Assembly: GCA_003486945.1 (NCBI GenBank)
Contig: DNFL01000391.1
Coordinates: 1-6,796 of the forward strand
From: Hyphomonas sp.
GTDB taxonomy: Bacteria; Pseudomonadota; Alphaproteobacteria; Caulobacterales; Hyphomonadaceae
Direction: 5' to 3'
Length of the DNA stretch: 6,796 bases
Shown: piece by piece, positions 1 to 6,699 of the stretch
Layout of the letters: each line of letters starts with the position of its first letter
Position numbering within the stretch: position 1 is the first letter of the stretch
Program-made: the position numbers and the translations under genes
The notes under the pieces: model-generated
Told to the model about the DNA's origin: nothing
Seen by the model: only the letters and a program-made list of their open reading frames with translations
The model's database searches: none

Positions 1-140
1 GTGCAGCCGCTGGTGTCATCCTTGGGGTAGAAGTACAGCACCAGATGGCCCCCCGCGAAGTCCTTCAGGCTTTTCGGACCGTCAGTGGTTTCCAGACGGA
101 AAGCGGGCGCCTTGTTTCCGGCTTTCAGCTCAGCGAGCAT
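1..140 (-). CDS. bcp: Bcp/PrxQ-type thioredoxin-dependent peroxiredoxin, N-terminal part
   Basis: Only the first 46 codons and two bases lie in the window; the gene runs off the left edge. The ATG at 140-138 has GGAG five to six bases upstream. The peptide begins [14 protein letters not shown], followed by a short beta-hairpin region, and then the [11 protein letters not shown] motif that carries the peroxidatic cysteine (Cys46). This is the arrangement of E. coli Bcp, whose peroxidatic Cys lies at almost the same position. Known for the family: a thiol peroxidase that reduces H2O2 and organic hydroperoxides in the cytoplasm and is recycled by thioredoxin. Whether the resolving Cys, usually five residues further on, is present cannot be seen. 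The gene is divergent from the AsmA-like gene across a 94-base promoter region that contains OxyR-like dyads. The family call is firm; the exact Bcp subclass is less so because of the truncation. Confidence 0.93.
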   Translation of the reverse strand, partial: MLAELKAGNKAPAFRLETTDGPKSLKDFAGGHLVLYFYPKDDTSGC

Positions 141-151
141 GCAGTTCTCCC

Positions 152-187
152 ATAGTTTGGGCCTATTCACGTTATTATAGTTTCTAT
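152..187. promoter_or_regulatory. two tandem ATAG...CTAT dyads, candidate OxyR-like operator
   Basis: Positions 152-166 read ATAG, seven bases, CTAT. The classical OxyR half-operator is ATAGxTxxxAxCTAT; here the internal T matches (157) and the internal A is a G (161). A second, tighter dyad, ATAG-TTT-CTAT, lies at 177-187. The dyad centres are 23 bases apart, close to the 22 of a full OxyR site, although the second dyad has a 3-base rather than a 7-base centre. ATAGTTT is also a direct repeat (152-158 and 177-183). The element lies between a peroxiredoxin gene and the AsmA-like gene and overlaps the candidate -10 boxes. Binding by OxyR or another LysR-type regulator is an inference; no regulator gene is visible in the window. 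Confidence 0.35.
174..179 (-). promoter_or_regulatory. candidate -10 box (TATAAT) for the bcp gene
   Basis: The minus strand reads a perfect TATAAT here, 34 bases before the bcp ATG. A start site near 167 would give a leader of roughly 27 bases with the Shine-Dalgarno near its end, which is reasonable. No good -35 hexamer lies 16-18 bases upstream: the minus-strand TTGCCG at 208-203 is about 23 bases away, which is too far. The promoter may therefore be weak or activator-dependent, or the box may be fortuitous in an AT-rich stretch. On the plus strand the same stretch offers TATTAT (173-178) and TATAGT (176-181) as imperfect -10 candidates for the AsmA-like gene, also without a convincing -35. 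Confidence 0.4.
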
Positions 188-222
188 GTGCCATTTGGCG
201 TGCGGCAAAGCCGCTGTCCCGC

Positions 223-227
223 AGGAG
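223..227 (+). promoter_or_regulatory. Shine-Dalgarno AGGAG that selects a TTG start
   Basis: AGGAG lies seven bases before the TTG at 235, the only plausible start codon in frame with good spacing. An in-frame TGA directly precedes that TTG (232-234), so nothing further upstream can be used. The competing in-frame ATG at 265 has no Shine-Dalgarno. A small hairpin (GCGGC 202-206 / GCCGC 210-214) sits just upstream in the leader. Confidence 0.6.
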
Positions 228-234
228 TTCGTGA

Positions 235-3200
235 TTGGTCCGCCAGACCGCGTCCGTCATCATCATGGAGATCCTCGGCGGCCTCGTCCTGGTGCTGATG
301 GCGGCATGCGTGCTGCTCTGGCTGCGCCTGTCGAGCGGGCCGATTGATCTTGGCCCTTTCCGGGATGATGTCGAACAGGCCCTGTCCGAGGCGCGCGAAG
401 GCCGGCCGGTTTCCATCGGCGCGCTGCAGCTGGAATGGTCGCCGGAGGACAAGCGCATCCGCATCCGGGCGCAGGACGTTCGCCTGATGGATGCTGACGG
501 CCAGCCGGCCGCGGAAGCAGAACGCGCCGGGCTGGTGCTGTCCGCATCCGCGCTGCTGCTGGGGCAGATCGAAGTGCTGCGCCTGTCAATGGAAGATGGC
601 TGGGTCGGGCTGGATCAGGTCAGCAATTCGGAATGGCGCATTGCCGGTGATCCGCTGCCGGAGTTCAAGGCGCGCGAATGGCCGGTCACGCCGCAGGGCT
701 GGCTGGACTTTGCCAATACCATACTCCCGGAATGGCTCGCGGCGCTGCGTGAGACGGACCGGGGACTGACGATCGAAGGTGTACGCTTTGACGGGTTCGA
801 GCTGCGCGTGCGCGGGCCAGACCTGGTGCAGGTGGGATCCGTTCAGCACACAACCGGATCGCTGACGCGCACTGCCGATGGTCTGAGCCTGACCCTTTCG
901 GGCAGCGGGCTGGGCGAAGGCATGCCGGGCGGCATGGCGCTGAGAATGCAGACGAGCGAGAAGGGCACGCGCATGCTGGCCGAACTCGGCGTGGCCAACT
1001 GGCCGATGGGGGATCTCTTCCGGCGCGTTGGACTGGGCGGCGAGACGGCCGAAGGGCTGGAATCGAATTTCGAAATTTCCGTCGGCTTCACCGAAGCTGC
1101 GGGCATCGAGAACGTGCGCCTTGTGGCGAGAAGCGGCGAGGGCGTGCTGAAATTCCTCGACAGTGTGCAACCGGTCCGGGATGTGCGCCTGACCGGCAAC
1201 TATGCCCGCGCGGATGACAAGCTGTCTTTCGTGCTGGAGTCGGTCGGCTTCGGCCAGTTCAAGGGCCGCGCGGAGTTTGAACTCGACCATGCCCTGACGG
1301 GCGAAGGTTTCCGTCCGTTCCGGGTGACGAGCCCGGCGCTGACGGCAGACCTTACGCCGCTGCTGGCAGCGCCTGTGGACTTTGCCAGCATCGAAGCCAC
1401 AGGTGAGGCGGATCTCGACCTGCTCGCAGTGCGCGGTGTTTCGGCGAAGGTTGTGACCGGCGGCGCGGCGATTGAAATCGAAGGCGACCTTGCCCGCACG
1501 CCGGAGCGCCAGCCCGGCGAACTGGCGGTGATCGGTGCGCTGGATGTGCGTGTTCCAGGCGAGCTGCCGCTGGAAACCGTAGTCGCGCTGTGGCCGGTGA
1601 ACCTCGCCTCAAGCGCGCGCAGCTGGGGCGAGACAAATGTGGAAGCCGGCAAGGCCCGCAATGCGGTGGGCAAGGTCACGCTGCAACGCGACAGCATGGC
1701 GGAAGGTCATCTACGTGATACCGATCTCGAGGTGACCTTCGAAGTTGAAGACGCGCGCGTCAAATTCCTGCCGGACCTGCCGGCGGTGGAAAACGGCCGC
1801 GGCAAGGGCCGGCTCACCGGCAACAGCTTCCGCGTGGTTGCCGACAGCGCGGACTATAGCGGTTGGACGGTGAGCGAGGGGCTCGTCGATTTTCCTGCAA
1901 TCTATCCACGCGGCTCGGAGTTTCGCGTGTTCGCCAAAGGGCGCGGACCGGCGCGCAATATCATCCGTGTGCTGGCAGACTCCCGCTTGCAGTTCGATCT
2001 CGATCCCGCCCGCGTCTCCGGGGACGCAGAAATGACCTACGAAATGTTCCGTCCGGCGCTGAGCGATGTTCCGTATGAGGACATGCGTTTCACGGCCTTT
2101 GGGAAGCTGCGCAATGCGGGCCTCAAGGCGGCAGCGTTCAGTTTCGATTTCACGGGCGGCATTGTTGATGTGAACGTCGACCAGAAAGGCATTGTGCTGG
2201 CCGGGCAAGGCAGCCTCGGGCCGTCGCCGGTGGATTTCACCTGGTCGGACACATTTGCAGAGGATGGCAAGCCCGCTGCACTGGTCGCCAAGGGGCTCGT
2301 CACGCCGGACTTCCTCAACGGCTTCGGCTTGCTCGGGCGCGCGTATATGACAGGCGAAGCGCCGCTCGACGTCACCGCGACACTCGAAGGTGCCAATCTC
2401 ACAACGGCAAATGTGAAGATCGACTTCACCGGCGCACGTCTTGATGCTGCGGAGATCGGCTGGCTGAAGCCGCGCGGCGGCGCTTCTGCGGCCACGATCA
2501 ACTACTCGCTGGCGGGCGACCGGGCGACCTCGCGCGTGAACTTTTCCGCTGATGGCGCCGCGCTGGACGGCGATTTCACCCTCGGCCCGGATACGCGCCT
2601 CATGTCGGCAGACCTGCGCCGCGCCTATTTCCGCAATGTTGCGGATGTGAACGGCAAGGTCAGCCGCAATGCGGCCGATCAGCTGGTGCTGAAGCTCGGC
2701 GGCAAGCATCTCGATGTCTCCGGATTGATGCCGGGCCTTGGAACTCTGTCTGCGGACGAGCGCGAAGGACGAGGCGGGATGAGCCTCGATGCGGCCGTGG
2801 ACCGGCTGACGCTGCGCGCCGGGCTCGACCTGCGCAACGCAAAGGTGGCCATGACTTCGGGCAAGAACGGCTTTGAAACTTTCAAGGCGAGCGGAACCGC
2901 CGGCGGCGGCGCGCCGCTGGAAGCCAGCATCGATGCCAGACAAGGCGCACCGAAACTGGATGTGACAACCGGCGATGCAGGCTTCCTTGCGAGCGCTTTC
3001 CTGAACGCGGACTTCATCACCGGCGGCAGCCTGAAGATGACCGGCACGCTGGAGCACCAGGGCAAGCCGGCGGAAATCCAGATGCAGGTGACCGATGCGC
3101 GGATGAGCAATGCGCCCTTCCTGACGCAGATCCTCTCGCTCGCCTCGCTGCGCGGTCTGGCAGACACGCTGTCGGGCGAGGGTGTCAATTTCAGCCGGAT

Positions 3201-3615
3201 CGATGTGCCGATGAAAATATCCGGCGGGCGCTATGTGATCGAAGGCGCAAAGGCGCAGGGCGCCGCGCTAGGCCTTACGGCAAACGGTTTCATAGATACG
3301 AAATCCAGCGATATCCAGATCGACGGCGTGCTGGTGCCCAGCTTCGGCGTAAACTCCGCCCTCGGAGGAATTCCTATCCTGGGTGATCTCGTCGTTGGAC
3401 GCGATGGCGAAGGTGTCTTCTCGCTGACTTACGGCGTGCGCGGCAAGCTGGAAAAGGCCAACGTCTCGGTCAACCCGCTCTCGGCGCTCGCGCCCGGCGT
3501 CATCCGCCGCGTCTTTGAGAACCCGTCGGACACGAAGATCCCGGAAGCCAAACCCCGCCCGAAAGAAGCGCCGCTGCCGAAGGAATTGCCGGCGATCAAG
3601 GAAGAGACGTTCTGA
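235..3615 (+). CDS. AsmA/DUF3971 (YhdP-like) membrane-anchored envelope protein
   Basis: This 1126-residue protein has one N-terminal membrane segment (about residues 13-32) preceded by Arg3, then a very long glycine- and beta-rich part with no cysteine-rich or enzymatic motif. The segment after the anchor (GPIDLGPF, then a SIGALQLEW strand and a DVRLMDADG strand) is typical of alphaproteobacterial DUF3971/AsmA-like proteins. So is the C-terminal block at about 945-1098, with [36 protein letters not shown] and [13 protein letters not shown]. coli YhdP, of similar length (about 1270), belongs to a family proposed to form hydrophobic grooves that carry phospholipid between inner and outer membranes; lipid transport here is inferred from that. 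The body should lie in the periplasm. The last ~30 residues are a Pro/Lys/Glu-rich tail, probably disordered. The start is taken as TTG 235 because of AGGAG at 223-227; an ATG at 265 would put Met right at the membrane segment. The gene is divergent from bcp and convergent with tyrS. Confidence 0.88.
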   Translation: MVRQTASVIIMEILGGLVLVLMAACVLLWLRLSSGPIDLGPFRDDVEQALSEAREGRPVSIGALQLEWSPEDKRIRIRAQDVRLMDADGQPAAEAERAGLVLSASALLLGQIEVLRLSMEDGWVGLDQVSNSEWRIAGDPLPEFKAREWPVTPQGWLDFANTILPEWLAALRETDRGLTIEGVRFDGFELRVRGPDLVQVGSVQHTTGSLTRTADGLSLTLSGSGLGEGMPGGMALRMQTSEKGTRMLAELGVANWPMGDLFRRVGLGGETAEGLESNFEISVGFTEAAGIENVRLVARSGEGVLKFLDSVQPVRDVRLTGNYARADDKLSFVLESVGFGQFKGRAEFELDHALTGEGFRPFRVTSPALTADLTPLLAAPVDFASIEATGEADLDLLAVRGVSAKVVTGGAAIEIEGDLARTPERQPGELAVIGALDVRVPGELPLETVVALWPVNLASSARSWGETNVEAGKARNAVGKVTLQRDSMAEGHLRDTDLEVTFEVEDARVKFLPDLPAVENGRGKGRLTGNSFRVVADSADYSGWTVSEGLVDFPAIYPRGSEFRVFAKGRGPARNIIRVLADSRLQFDLDPARVSGDAEMTYEMFRPALSDVPYEDMRFTAFGKLRNAGLKAAAFSFDFTGGIVDVNVDQKGIVLAGQGSLGPSPVDFTWSDTFAEDGKPAALVAKGLVTPDFLNGFGLLGRAYMTGEAPLDVTATLEGANLTTANVKIDFTGARLDAAEIGWLKPRGGASAATINYSLAGDRATSRVNFSADGAALDGDFTLGPDTRLMSADLRRAYFRNVADVNGKVSRNAADQLVLKLGGKHLDVSGLMPGLGTLSADEREGRGGMSLDAAVDRLTLRAGLDLRNAKVAMTSGKNGFETFKASGTAGGGAPLEASIDARQGAPKLDVTTGDAGFLASAFLNADFITGGSLKMTGTLEHQGKPAEIQMQVTDARMSNAPFLTQILSLASLRGLADTLSGEGVNFSRIDVPMKISGGRYVIEGAKAQGAALGLTANGFIDTKSSDIQIDGVLVPSFGVNSALGGIPILGDLVVGRDGEGVFSLTYGVRGKLEKANVSVNPLSALAPGVIRRVFENPSDTKIPEAKPRPKEAPLPKELPAIKEETF

Positions 3616-3649
3616 AAAAATCCCCGTGTATCCGCGCGCAGGCGGGGAT
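3615..3649 (-). terminator. likely intrinsic terminator of tyrS
   Basis: On the minus strand, about 60 bases past the tyrS stop, a perfect 7-bp inverted repeat (ATCCCCG 3620-3626 / CGGGGAT 3643-3649) is followed by six T residues (complement of the A-run 3615-3620). The 16-base loop can close further by CC 3632-3633 with GG 3641-3642. The U-tract ends inside the stop codon of the convergent AsmA-like gene. In the plus direction the hairpin is not followed by a T-run, so it should act mainly on tyrS. Confidence 0.6.
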
Positions 3650-3696
3650 CGGGATAAGTCTTTCAGCCGATTGAGGCCCCCGCCTTCGCGGGGGTC
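3620..3696. repeat. pair of inverted GC-rich palindromes (REP-like intergenic element)
   Basis: Two palindromes fill this convergent gap. The right one is a perfect 7-bp stem with a CTTC loop (CCCCCGC 3677-3683 / GCGGGGG 3688-3694), extendable by a G-T and a G-C pair. The left one is the 3620-3649 hairpin. They share a 13-base core that differs at one base: CCCCGCCTTCGCG on plus at 3678-3690 and CCCCGCCTGCGCG on minus at 3647-3635. The two copies are therefore in opposite orientation, with a weak ATCGG (3648-3652) / CCGAT (3667-3671) repeat between them. Similar CCCCGCCTTCGCGGGG palindromes are, from general knowledge, common between genes in Caulobacter- and Sphingomonas-like alphaproteobacteria. 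Copy number in this genome cannot be seen. Confidence 0.5.
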
Positions 3697-3711
3697 GTCG
3701 GTGGTCGGCCA

Positions 3712-4959
3712 CTACCCTGCCTTGATCAGCGCGTGCCGTTTCTTGCCTGCCGACAGCTTGATCGCGCCGTCTTTCATGTCCGCCGCAAACACCTTGGCGT
3801 TCGGATCGGTCACCGCCTCATCGTTCACCTTAATCGCGCCTTGCTCGATCAGACGGCGCGCTTCGCCGTTGGACTTAGACAGGCCCGCCGCCGTGCAGGC
3901 CGCTGCGACGAGCAGGCCAGCCTCAAGCTCCGCCTGCGGAACAGTTGCGGTTGGCAACGCATCGGCAGACGCGCCCGCGCTGAACACAGCCTTCGCCGCC
4001 GCTTCAGACTCTTTCGCCGCAGCCTCGCCATGCAGCAAGGCCGTGGCCGCGTTTGCCAGCGCAATCTTCGCGTCGTTGATCTCGGCGCCCTTCAGCGCTT
4101 CGTAGCGCGCGATCTCGTCCTGCGACAGGTCCGTGAAGAAGCGCATGAACCGGCCGACATCGGCGTCTTCCGTGTTGCGCCAGAATTGCCAGTACTCATA
4201 CGGGCTCTTGCGATCTGCATTCAGCCACACGGCGCCGCCCACGGTCTTGCCCATCTTCGCACCGGAGGCGGTGGTGATGAGATGCGAGGTCAGGCCGAAG
4301 GCCTGCTTGCCCTCGACCTTGTGGATCAGGTCCGCGCCGCCGAGGATGTTGCCCCATTGGTCCGATCCGCCCAGCTGCAGGCGGCAGCCATGCCGGCGGA
4401 ACAGCTCGAGGAAGTCGTAGGACTGCAGCAGCAGGTAGTTGAACTCGAGGAAGGTGTAGGGCTGCTCCGCTTCCAGGCGGCGCGCAACCGTGTCCTGCTT
4501 CACCATCGTGTTGATGGTGAAGTGTACGCCGATATCGCGCAGCACATCGATATAACCGAGCTTGTCCAGCCAGTCGGCATTGTTGGCCATGATCGCGCCG
4601 TTCGCGCCGGCATAGTTGATGTAGGGCTCGAAGGCTTTCTTGATACCGGCGATATTGGCGTTGATCTGGTCGTTGGTTAGCAGCGGGCGCGACTTTTCCT
4701 TGTCGGTCGGGTCGCCGATCTTGGTCGTGCCGCCGCCCATCAGGGTAACCGGCCGGCCGCCATGACGCTGGAATATGCGCAGCATCATGATGCTCATCAG
4801 GTGGCCGACATGCAGGCTGTCTGCCGTGGCGTCAAAGCCGATATAAGCCACAGGCGTTCCCGAGGCGCAGTAAGCGTCAAGCTCTGCCTCATGCGTCATC
4901 TGCTTGATGAAGCCGCGCCAGCTGAGCTCGCGCAGGAATTCCGACTTGTATTGGCTCAT
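3712..4959 (-). CDS. tyrS: tyrosyl-tRNA synthetase
   Basis: This is a complete 415-residue class I aminoacyl-tRNA synthetase that attaches tyrosine to tRNA-Tyr in the cytoplasm, using ATP. The order of elements is right. The Rossmann core has YIGFDATADSLHVGHL, with the HIGH-like HVGH at residues 50-53. Next come the tyrosine-site region LEFNYLLLQSYDF (about 171-183) and QLGGSDQWGN (195-204). The KMSKS-type loop KMGKT (235-239) compares with KFGKT in E. coli. A C-terminal S4 RNA-binding domain starts near residue 359 (LSKSNGEARRLIEQGAIKVN). Length fits the usual 400-425. The start is the ATG at 4959-4957: the N-terminus MSQYKSEFLRELSWRGFI aligns with family N-termini, and GGAG lies 10 bases upstream. 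The reading frame stays open to 5283, but that stretch is antisense to anmK and looks non-coding. No T-box leader is seen, as expected outside Firmicutes and relatives. All motifs are intact. Confidence 0.97.
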   Translation of the reverse strand: MSQYKSEFLRELSWRGFIKQMTHEAELDAYCASGTPVAYIGFDATADSLHVGHLMSIMMLRIFQRHGGRPVTLMGGGTTKIGDPTDKEKSRPLLTNDQINANIAGIKKAFEPYINYAGANGAIMANNADWLDKLGYIDVLRDIGVHFTINTMVKQDTVARRLEAEQPYTFLEFNYLLLQSYDFLELFRRHGCRLQLGGSDQWGNILGGADLIHKVEGKQAFGLTSHLITTASGAKMGKTVGGAVWLNADRKSPYEYWQFWRNTEDADVGRFMRFFTDLSQDEIARYEALKGAEINDAKIALANAATALLHGEAAAKESEAAAKAVFSAGASADALPTATVPQAELEAGLLVAAACTAAGLSKSNGEARRLIEQGAIKVNDEAVTDPNAKVFAADMKDGAIKLSAGKKRHALIKAG

Positions 4960-5011
4960 TTTCTTGTGTCTCCGTGGAGCAGACGCGCGCCTAACACGGA
5001 AAGAGCAGAGC
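4960..5011. promoter_or_regulatory. short divergent gap between tyrS and anmK
   Basis: Only 52 bases separate the chosen start codons. The gap holds the tyrS Shine-Dalgarno (GGAG on minus at 4973-4970, part of a small CTCC-GT-GGAG palindrome 4970-4979) and a GGAAAGAG on plus at 4998-5005, six bases before the anmK TTG. I find no convincing -35/-10 pair on either strand. The promoters probably lie partly inside the opposite gene or are too divergent from consensus to recognise. Confidence 0.35.
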
Positions 5012-6160
5012 TTGAACACCGTTACAGAAAAAACAACGCCGGCCAGAACCCCCGTTTGGGTGGCCGGTTTCATGTCCGGCACCTCGCTGGATGCGGTCGA
5101 TGCGGCCATGATTCTCACCGATGGGGAAAAAGTGGCCGAGTTCGGCCCGGCTGTGGAACGGAAGTATTCGGCTGCCGAGCGAGCCGTACTGCAGGCCGCC
5201 ACCGATGCGGCCCGGGCCTGGAACTGGGAGGGGAAAGTGCCGGAGGCGCCGTTCCGGGCGGCGCTCGAGGTGATCAACCGCACGCATTATGAGGCCTGGC
5301 AGATGCTGACCAGCCGCGAACGCGCGCCGCAGCCGCTGCTGGCGGGGGTGCACGGACAGACCGTGCTGCACCGGCGCGCAAAACCGGGCGCGAAGGGCGC
5401 GACGCTGCAATTGATAGAACCTGCGGGGCTGCAGAAGGCCTTTGGTGTGCCGATGGTGTGCGACTTCCGCACGGCAGATGTCGAGGCCGGCGGACAGGGC
5501 GCGCCGCTGGCGCCCGCCTACCACGCCGCGCTGATGGACCGGCTCGGCGGTGAGGCGGCCGTCGTGCTGAACCTTGGAGGCGTCGCCAACATCACTGCGC
5601 GCCTGTCCGGCGGCACGCTGATCGCCTGCGATACCGGCCCCGCAAACGGCCCCATCGATGAATGGGTGGAGCGTCACGGCAAGGGCACGCATGATGCGGG
5701 CGGCCGCCTCGCGCTCGCAGGCAAGGTGGACACGGCGCGCCTCGCGCGCCTTATGGACCATCCCTGGTTCAGCGAGAGGCTCCCGAAATCGCTCGACCGG
5801 TATGATTTCAATGCCGGCATGGCCGATGGCCTGTCGTTGGAAGACGGCGCCGCGACGCTGACGGCGTTCACGGCTGCCTCCGTCGCCGCCGGAATTGATC
5901 AGCTCCCGGAGAAACCGGCCCGCGTCATCGCCTGCGGCGGCGGCCGGCACAACCCGGCTCTGATGGCGGCCCTCAAGGGCGCGCTTCCCTGCAAACTGAT
6001 GACGGCCGAAGAGGCCGGCTGGCGGGGCGACTCGATTGAAGCCGAAGCCTTCGCCTTCCTCGCCGCCCGCACCGTCCGCAATCTGCCGAACAGCTGGCCG
6101 ATGACAACCGGCGTTCCGGCGCCGCAGATTGGCGGCAGGGTTTTCGGCTGGAGTCAGTAA
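5012..6160 (+). CDS. anmK: anhydro-N-acetylmuramic acid kinase
   Basis: AnmK converts 1,6-anhydro-N-acetylmuramic acid, released by lytic transglycosylases, to MurNAc-6-phosphate with ATP, opening the anhydro ring; it is a cytoplasmic step of peptidoglycan recycling. From the TTG at 5012 the product has 382 residues (E. coli: 369). Visible motifs are FMSGTSLDAVDAA (20-32, nucleotide-phosphate loop), GVHGQTVLH (112-120), DFRTADVEAGGQGAPLAPAY (151-170), LNLGGVANIT (186-195), and CDTGPANGPIDEW (206-218). Asp207 there corresponds to the catalytic Asp of characterised AnmK. They continue with GLSLEDGAATLTAFTA (273-288), ACGGGRHNPALM (307-318) and WPMTTGVPAPQIGG (362-375). Start choice: TTG 5012 has GGAAAGAG six bases upstream and no ATG lies between it and MSGTS. 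An ATG at 4904 would place the N-terminus antisense to tyrS. Divergent from tyrS; its stop overlaps the acetyltransferase gene tail-to-tail. MurNAc-6-P etherase (MurQ) is not in the window. Confidence 0.95.
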   Translation: MNTVTEKTTPARTPVWVAGFMSGTSLDAVDAAMILTDGEKVAEFGPAVERKYSAAERAVLQAATDAARAWNWEGKVPEAPFRAALEVINRTHYEAWQMLTSRERAPQPLLAGVHGQTVLHRRAKPGAKGATLQLIEPAGLQKAFGVPMVCDFRTADVEAGGQGAPLAPAYHAALMDRLGGEAAVVLNLGGVANITARLSGGTLIACDTGPANGPIDEWVERHGKGTHDAGGRLALAGKVDTARLARLMDHPWFSERLPKSLDRYDFNAGMADGLSLEDGAATLTAFTAASVAAGIDQLPEKPARVIACGGGRHNPALMAALKGALPCKLMTAEEAGWRGDSIEAEAFAFLAARTVRNLPNSWPMTTGVPAPQIGGRVFGWSQ

Positions 6161-6639
6161 GCCTTGGCGCTGGCAAGTCCGGACAGGGCGTCGCCGTCCA
6201 GCCGGTAGATCGTCCACTCATCCATCGGCCTTGCGCCCAGGGAGAGGTAGAAGTCGATGGACGGCTGGTTCCAGTCGAGCACCGACCATTCGAGCCGGCC
6301 GCAGCCGCGCTTGACAGCAATCTCTGCCAGTTTCACCAGCAGCGCCTTGCCATAGCCCTTGCCGCGCTGGGCGGGGTCGACGAACAGGTCTTCGAGATAG
6401 ATGCCGGGCTTCGCCAGGAAGGTCGAAAAGTTAGGGAAGAACAACGCGAAGCCATGCGCTTCGCCGTCTTCCTCGATCAACAGGACTTCGGCATAGGGGC
6501 GCGGTCCGAACAGATATGTGCGCAGCCCCTCTTCATCGGCGAAGCATTCATGCTCCAGCTTTTCATACGCGGCGAGTGCGCGAATGAAGCGAAGGATGGT
6601 TGCCGTGTCGGAACGGTCCGCAAACCGGATTGTGGCCAT
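6154..6639 (-). CDS. GNAT-family N-acetyltransferase, SSAT-like group
   Basis: A complete 161-residue single-domain GNAT protein that should transfer acetyl from acetyl-CoA to an amine. The acetyl-CoA pyrophosphate loop is QRGKGYG (residues 91-97), preceded by the beta4 strand IYLEDLFVDP (80-89). The C-terminal half has RLEWSVLDWNQPSIDFYLSL (115-134) and GARPMDEWTIYRL (135-147). The YLEDLFV and VLDWNxPSIxFY signatures are shared with spermidine/spermine and thialysine acetyltransferases (human SSAT1/2), so a small polyamine-like or diamine substrate is plausible, but the substrate cannot be read from sequence. The start is the ATG at 6639-6637, eight bases after GGAG (6651-6648); an in-frame TTG at 6678 lies inside a hairpin and adds a low-complexity Pro/Ala stretch. 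The TGA lies inside the 3' end of anmK. Upstream, 60 bases away on the same strand, is the acidic-tailed gene. Confidence 0.9.
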   Translation of the reverse strand: MATIRFADRSDTATILRFIRALAAYEKLEHECFADEEGLRTYLFGPRPYAEVLLIEEDGEAHGFALFFPNFSTFLAKPGIYLEDLFVDPAQRGKGYGKALLVKLAEIAVKRGCGRLEWSVLDWNQPSIDFYLSLGARPMDEWTIYRLDGDALSGLASAKAY

Positions 6640-6647
6640 GATCAGCG

Positions 6648-6651
6648 CTCC
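6648..6651 (-). promoter_or_regulatory. Shine-Dalgarno GGAG for the acetyltransferase
   Basis: GGAG on the minus strand is eight bases before the ATG at 6639. It decides in favour of this ATG over the upstream TTG at 6678, which has no Shine-Dalgarno and sits within the 6668-6691 hairpin. Confidence 0.6.
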
Positions 6652-6667
6652 GTACGCGGAAGGCGGC

Positions 6668-6691
6668 GGCCCGTTCAAGTGTGAACGGGCC
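6668..6691 (-). terminator. 10-bp hairpin behind the acidic-tailed gene
   Basis: GGCCCGTTCA (6668-6677) and TGAACGGGCC (6682-6691) form a perfect 10-bp stem around a 4-base loop, nine bases after the TAA of the minus-strand gene at 6700. That position suggests a terminator or a 3'-end stabiliser. The minus strand continues with GC-rich sequence and no T-run, so it is not a classical intrinsic terminator. Partial read-through into the acetyltransferase gene or RNA processing is equally possible. Confidence 0.45.
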
Positions 6692-6699
6692 AGCCTGTC

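Noticed and set aside
265..267. ATG start for the AsmA-like gene
   Set aside because: No Shine-Dalgarno precedes it and the protein would begin at the membrane segment without a positive residue. The TTG at 235 is better placed behind AGGAG, though ATG cannot be fully excluded.
586..1290. Open frame of 234 codons on the minus strand
   Set aside because: Also antisense to the AsmA-like gene, with no family motif and no Shine-Dalgarno context.
1711..3057. Long open frame of 448 codons on the minus strand inside the AsmA-like gene
   Set aside because: Antisense shadow caused by high GC; its product has no recognisable domain and is rich in Arg/Ala/His, while the plus-strand product has family motifs at both ends.
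3733..4680. Open frame of 315 codons on the plus strand within tyrS
   Set aside because: Antisense to tyrS, whose catalytic motifs are all intact; the plus-strand product is low-complexity and unrecognisable.
4904..5011. Upstream ATG start for anmK at 4904
   Set aside because: It would lie inside tyrS in antisense and add 36 residues absent from AnmK proteins; the TTG at 5012 has a Shine-Dalgarno and gives the family length.
4960..5283. Possible 108-residue N-terminal extension of TyrS
   Set aside because: It runs antisense through anmK, TyrS proteins start where the ATG at 4959 is, and the extension has no domain.
4991..6217. Open frame of 408 codons on the minus strand across anmK
   Set aside because: Antisense shadow of anmK; Arg/Ala/Gly-rich with no motif.
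6640..6678. TTG start for the acetyltransferase at 6678
   Set aside because: It lies inside the 10-bp hairpin without a Shine-Dalgarno and adds residues outside the GNAT fold.
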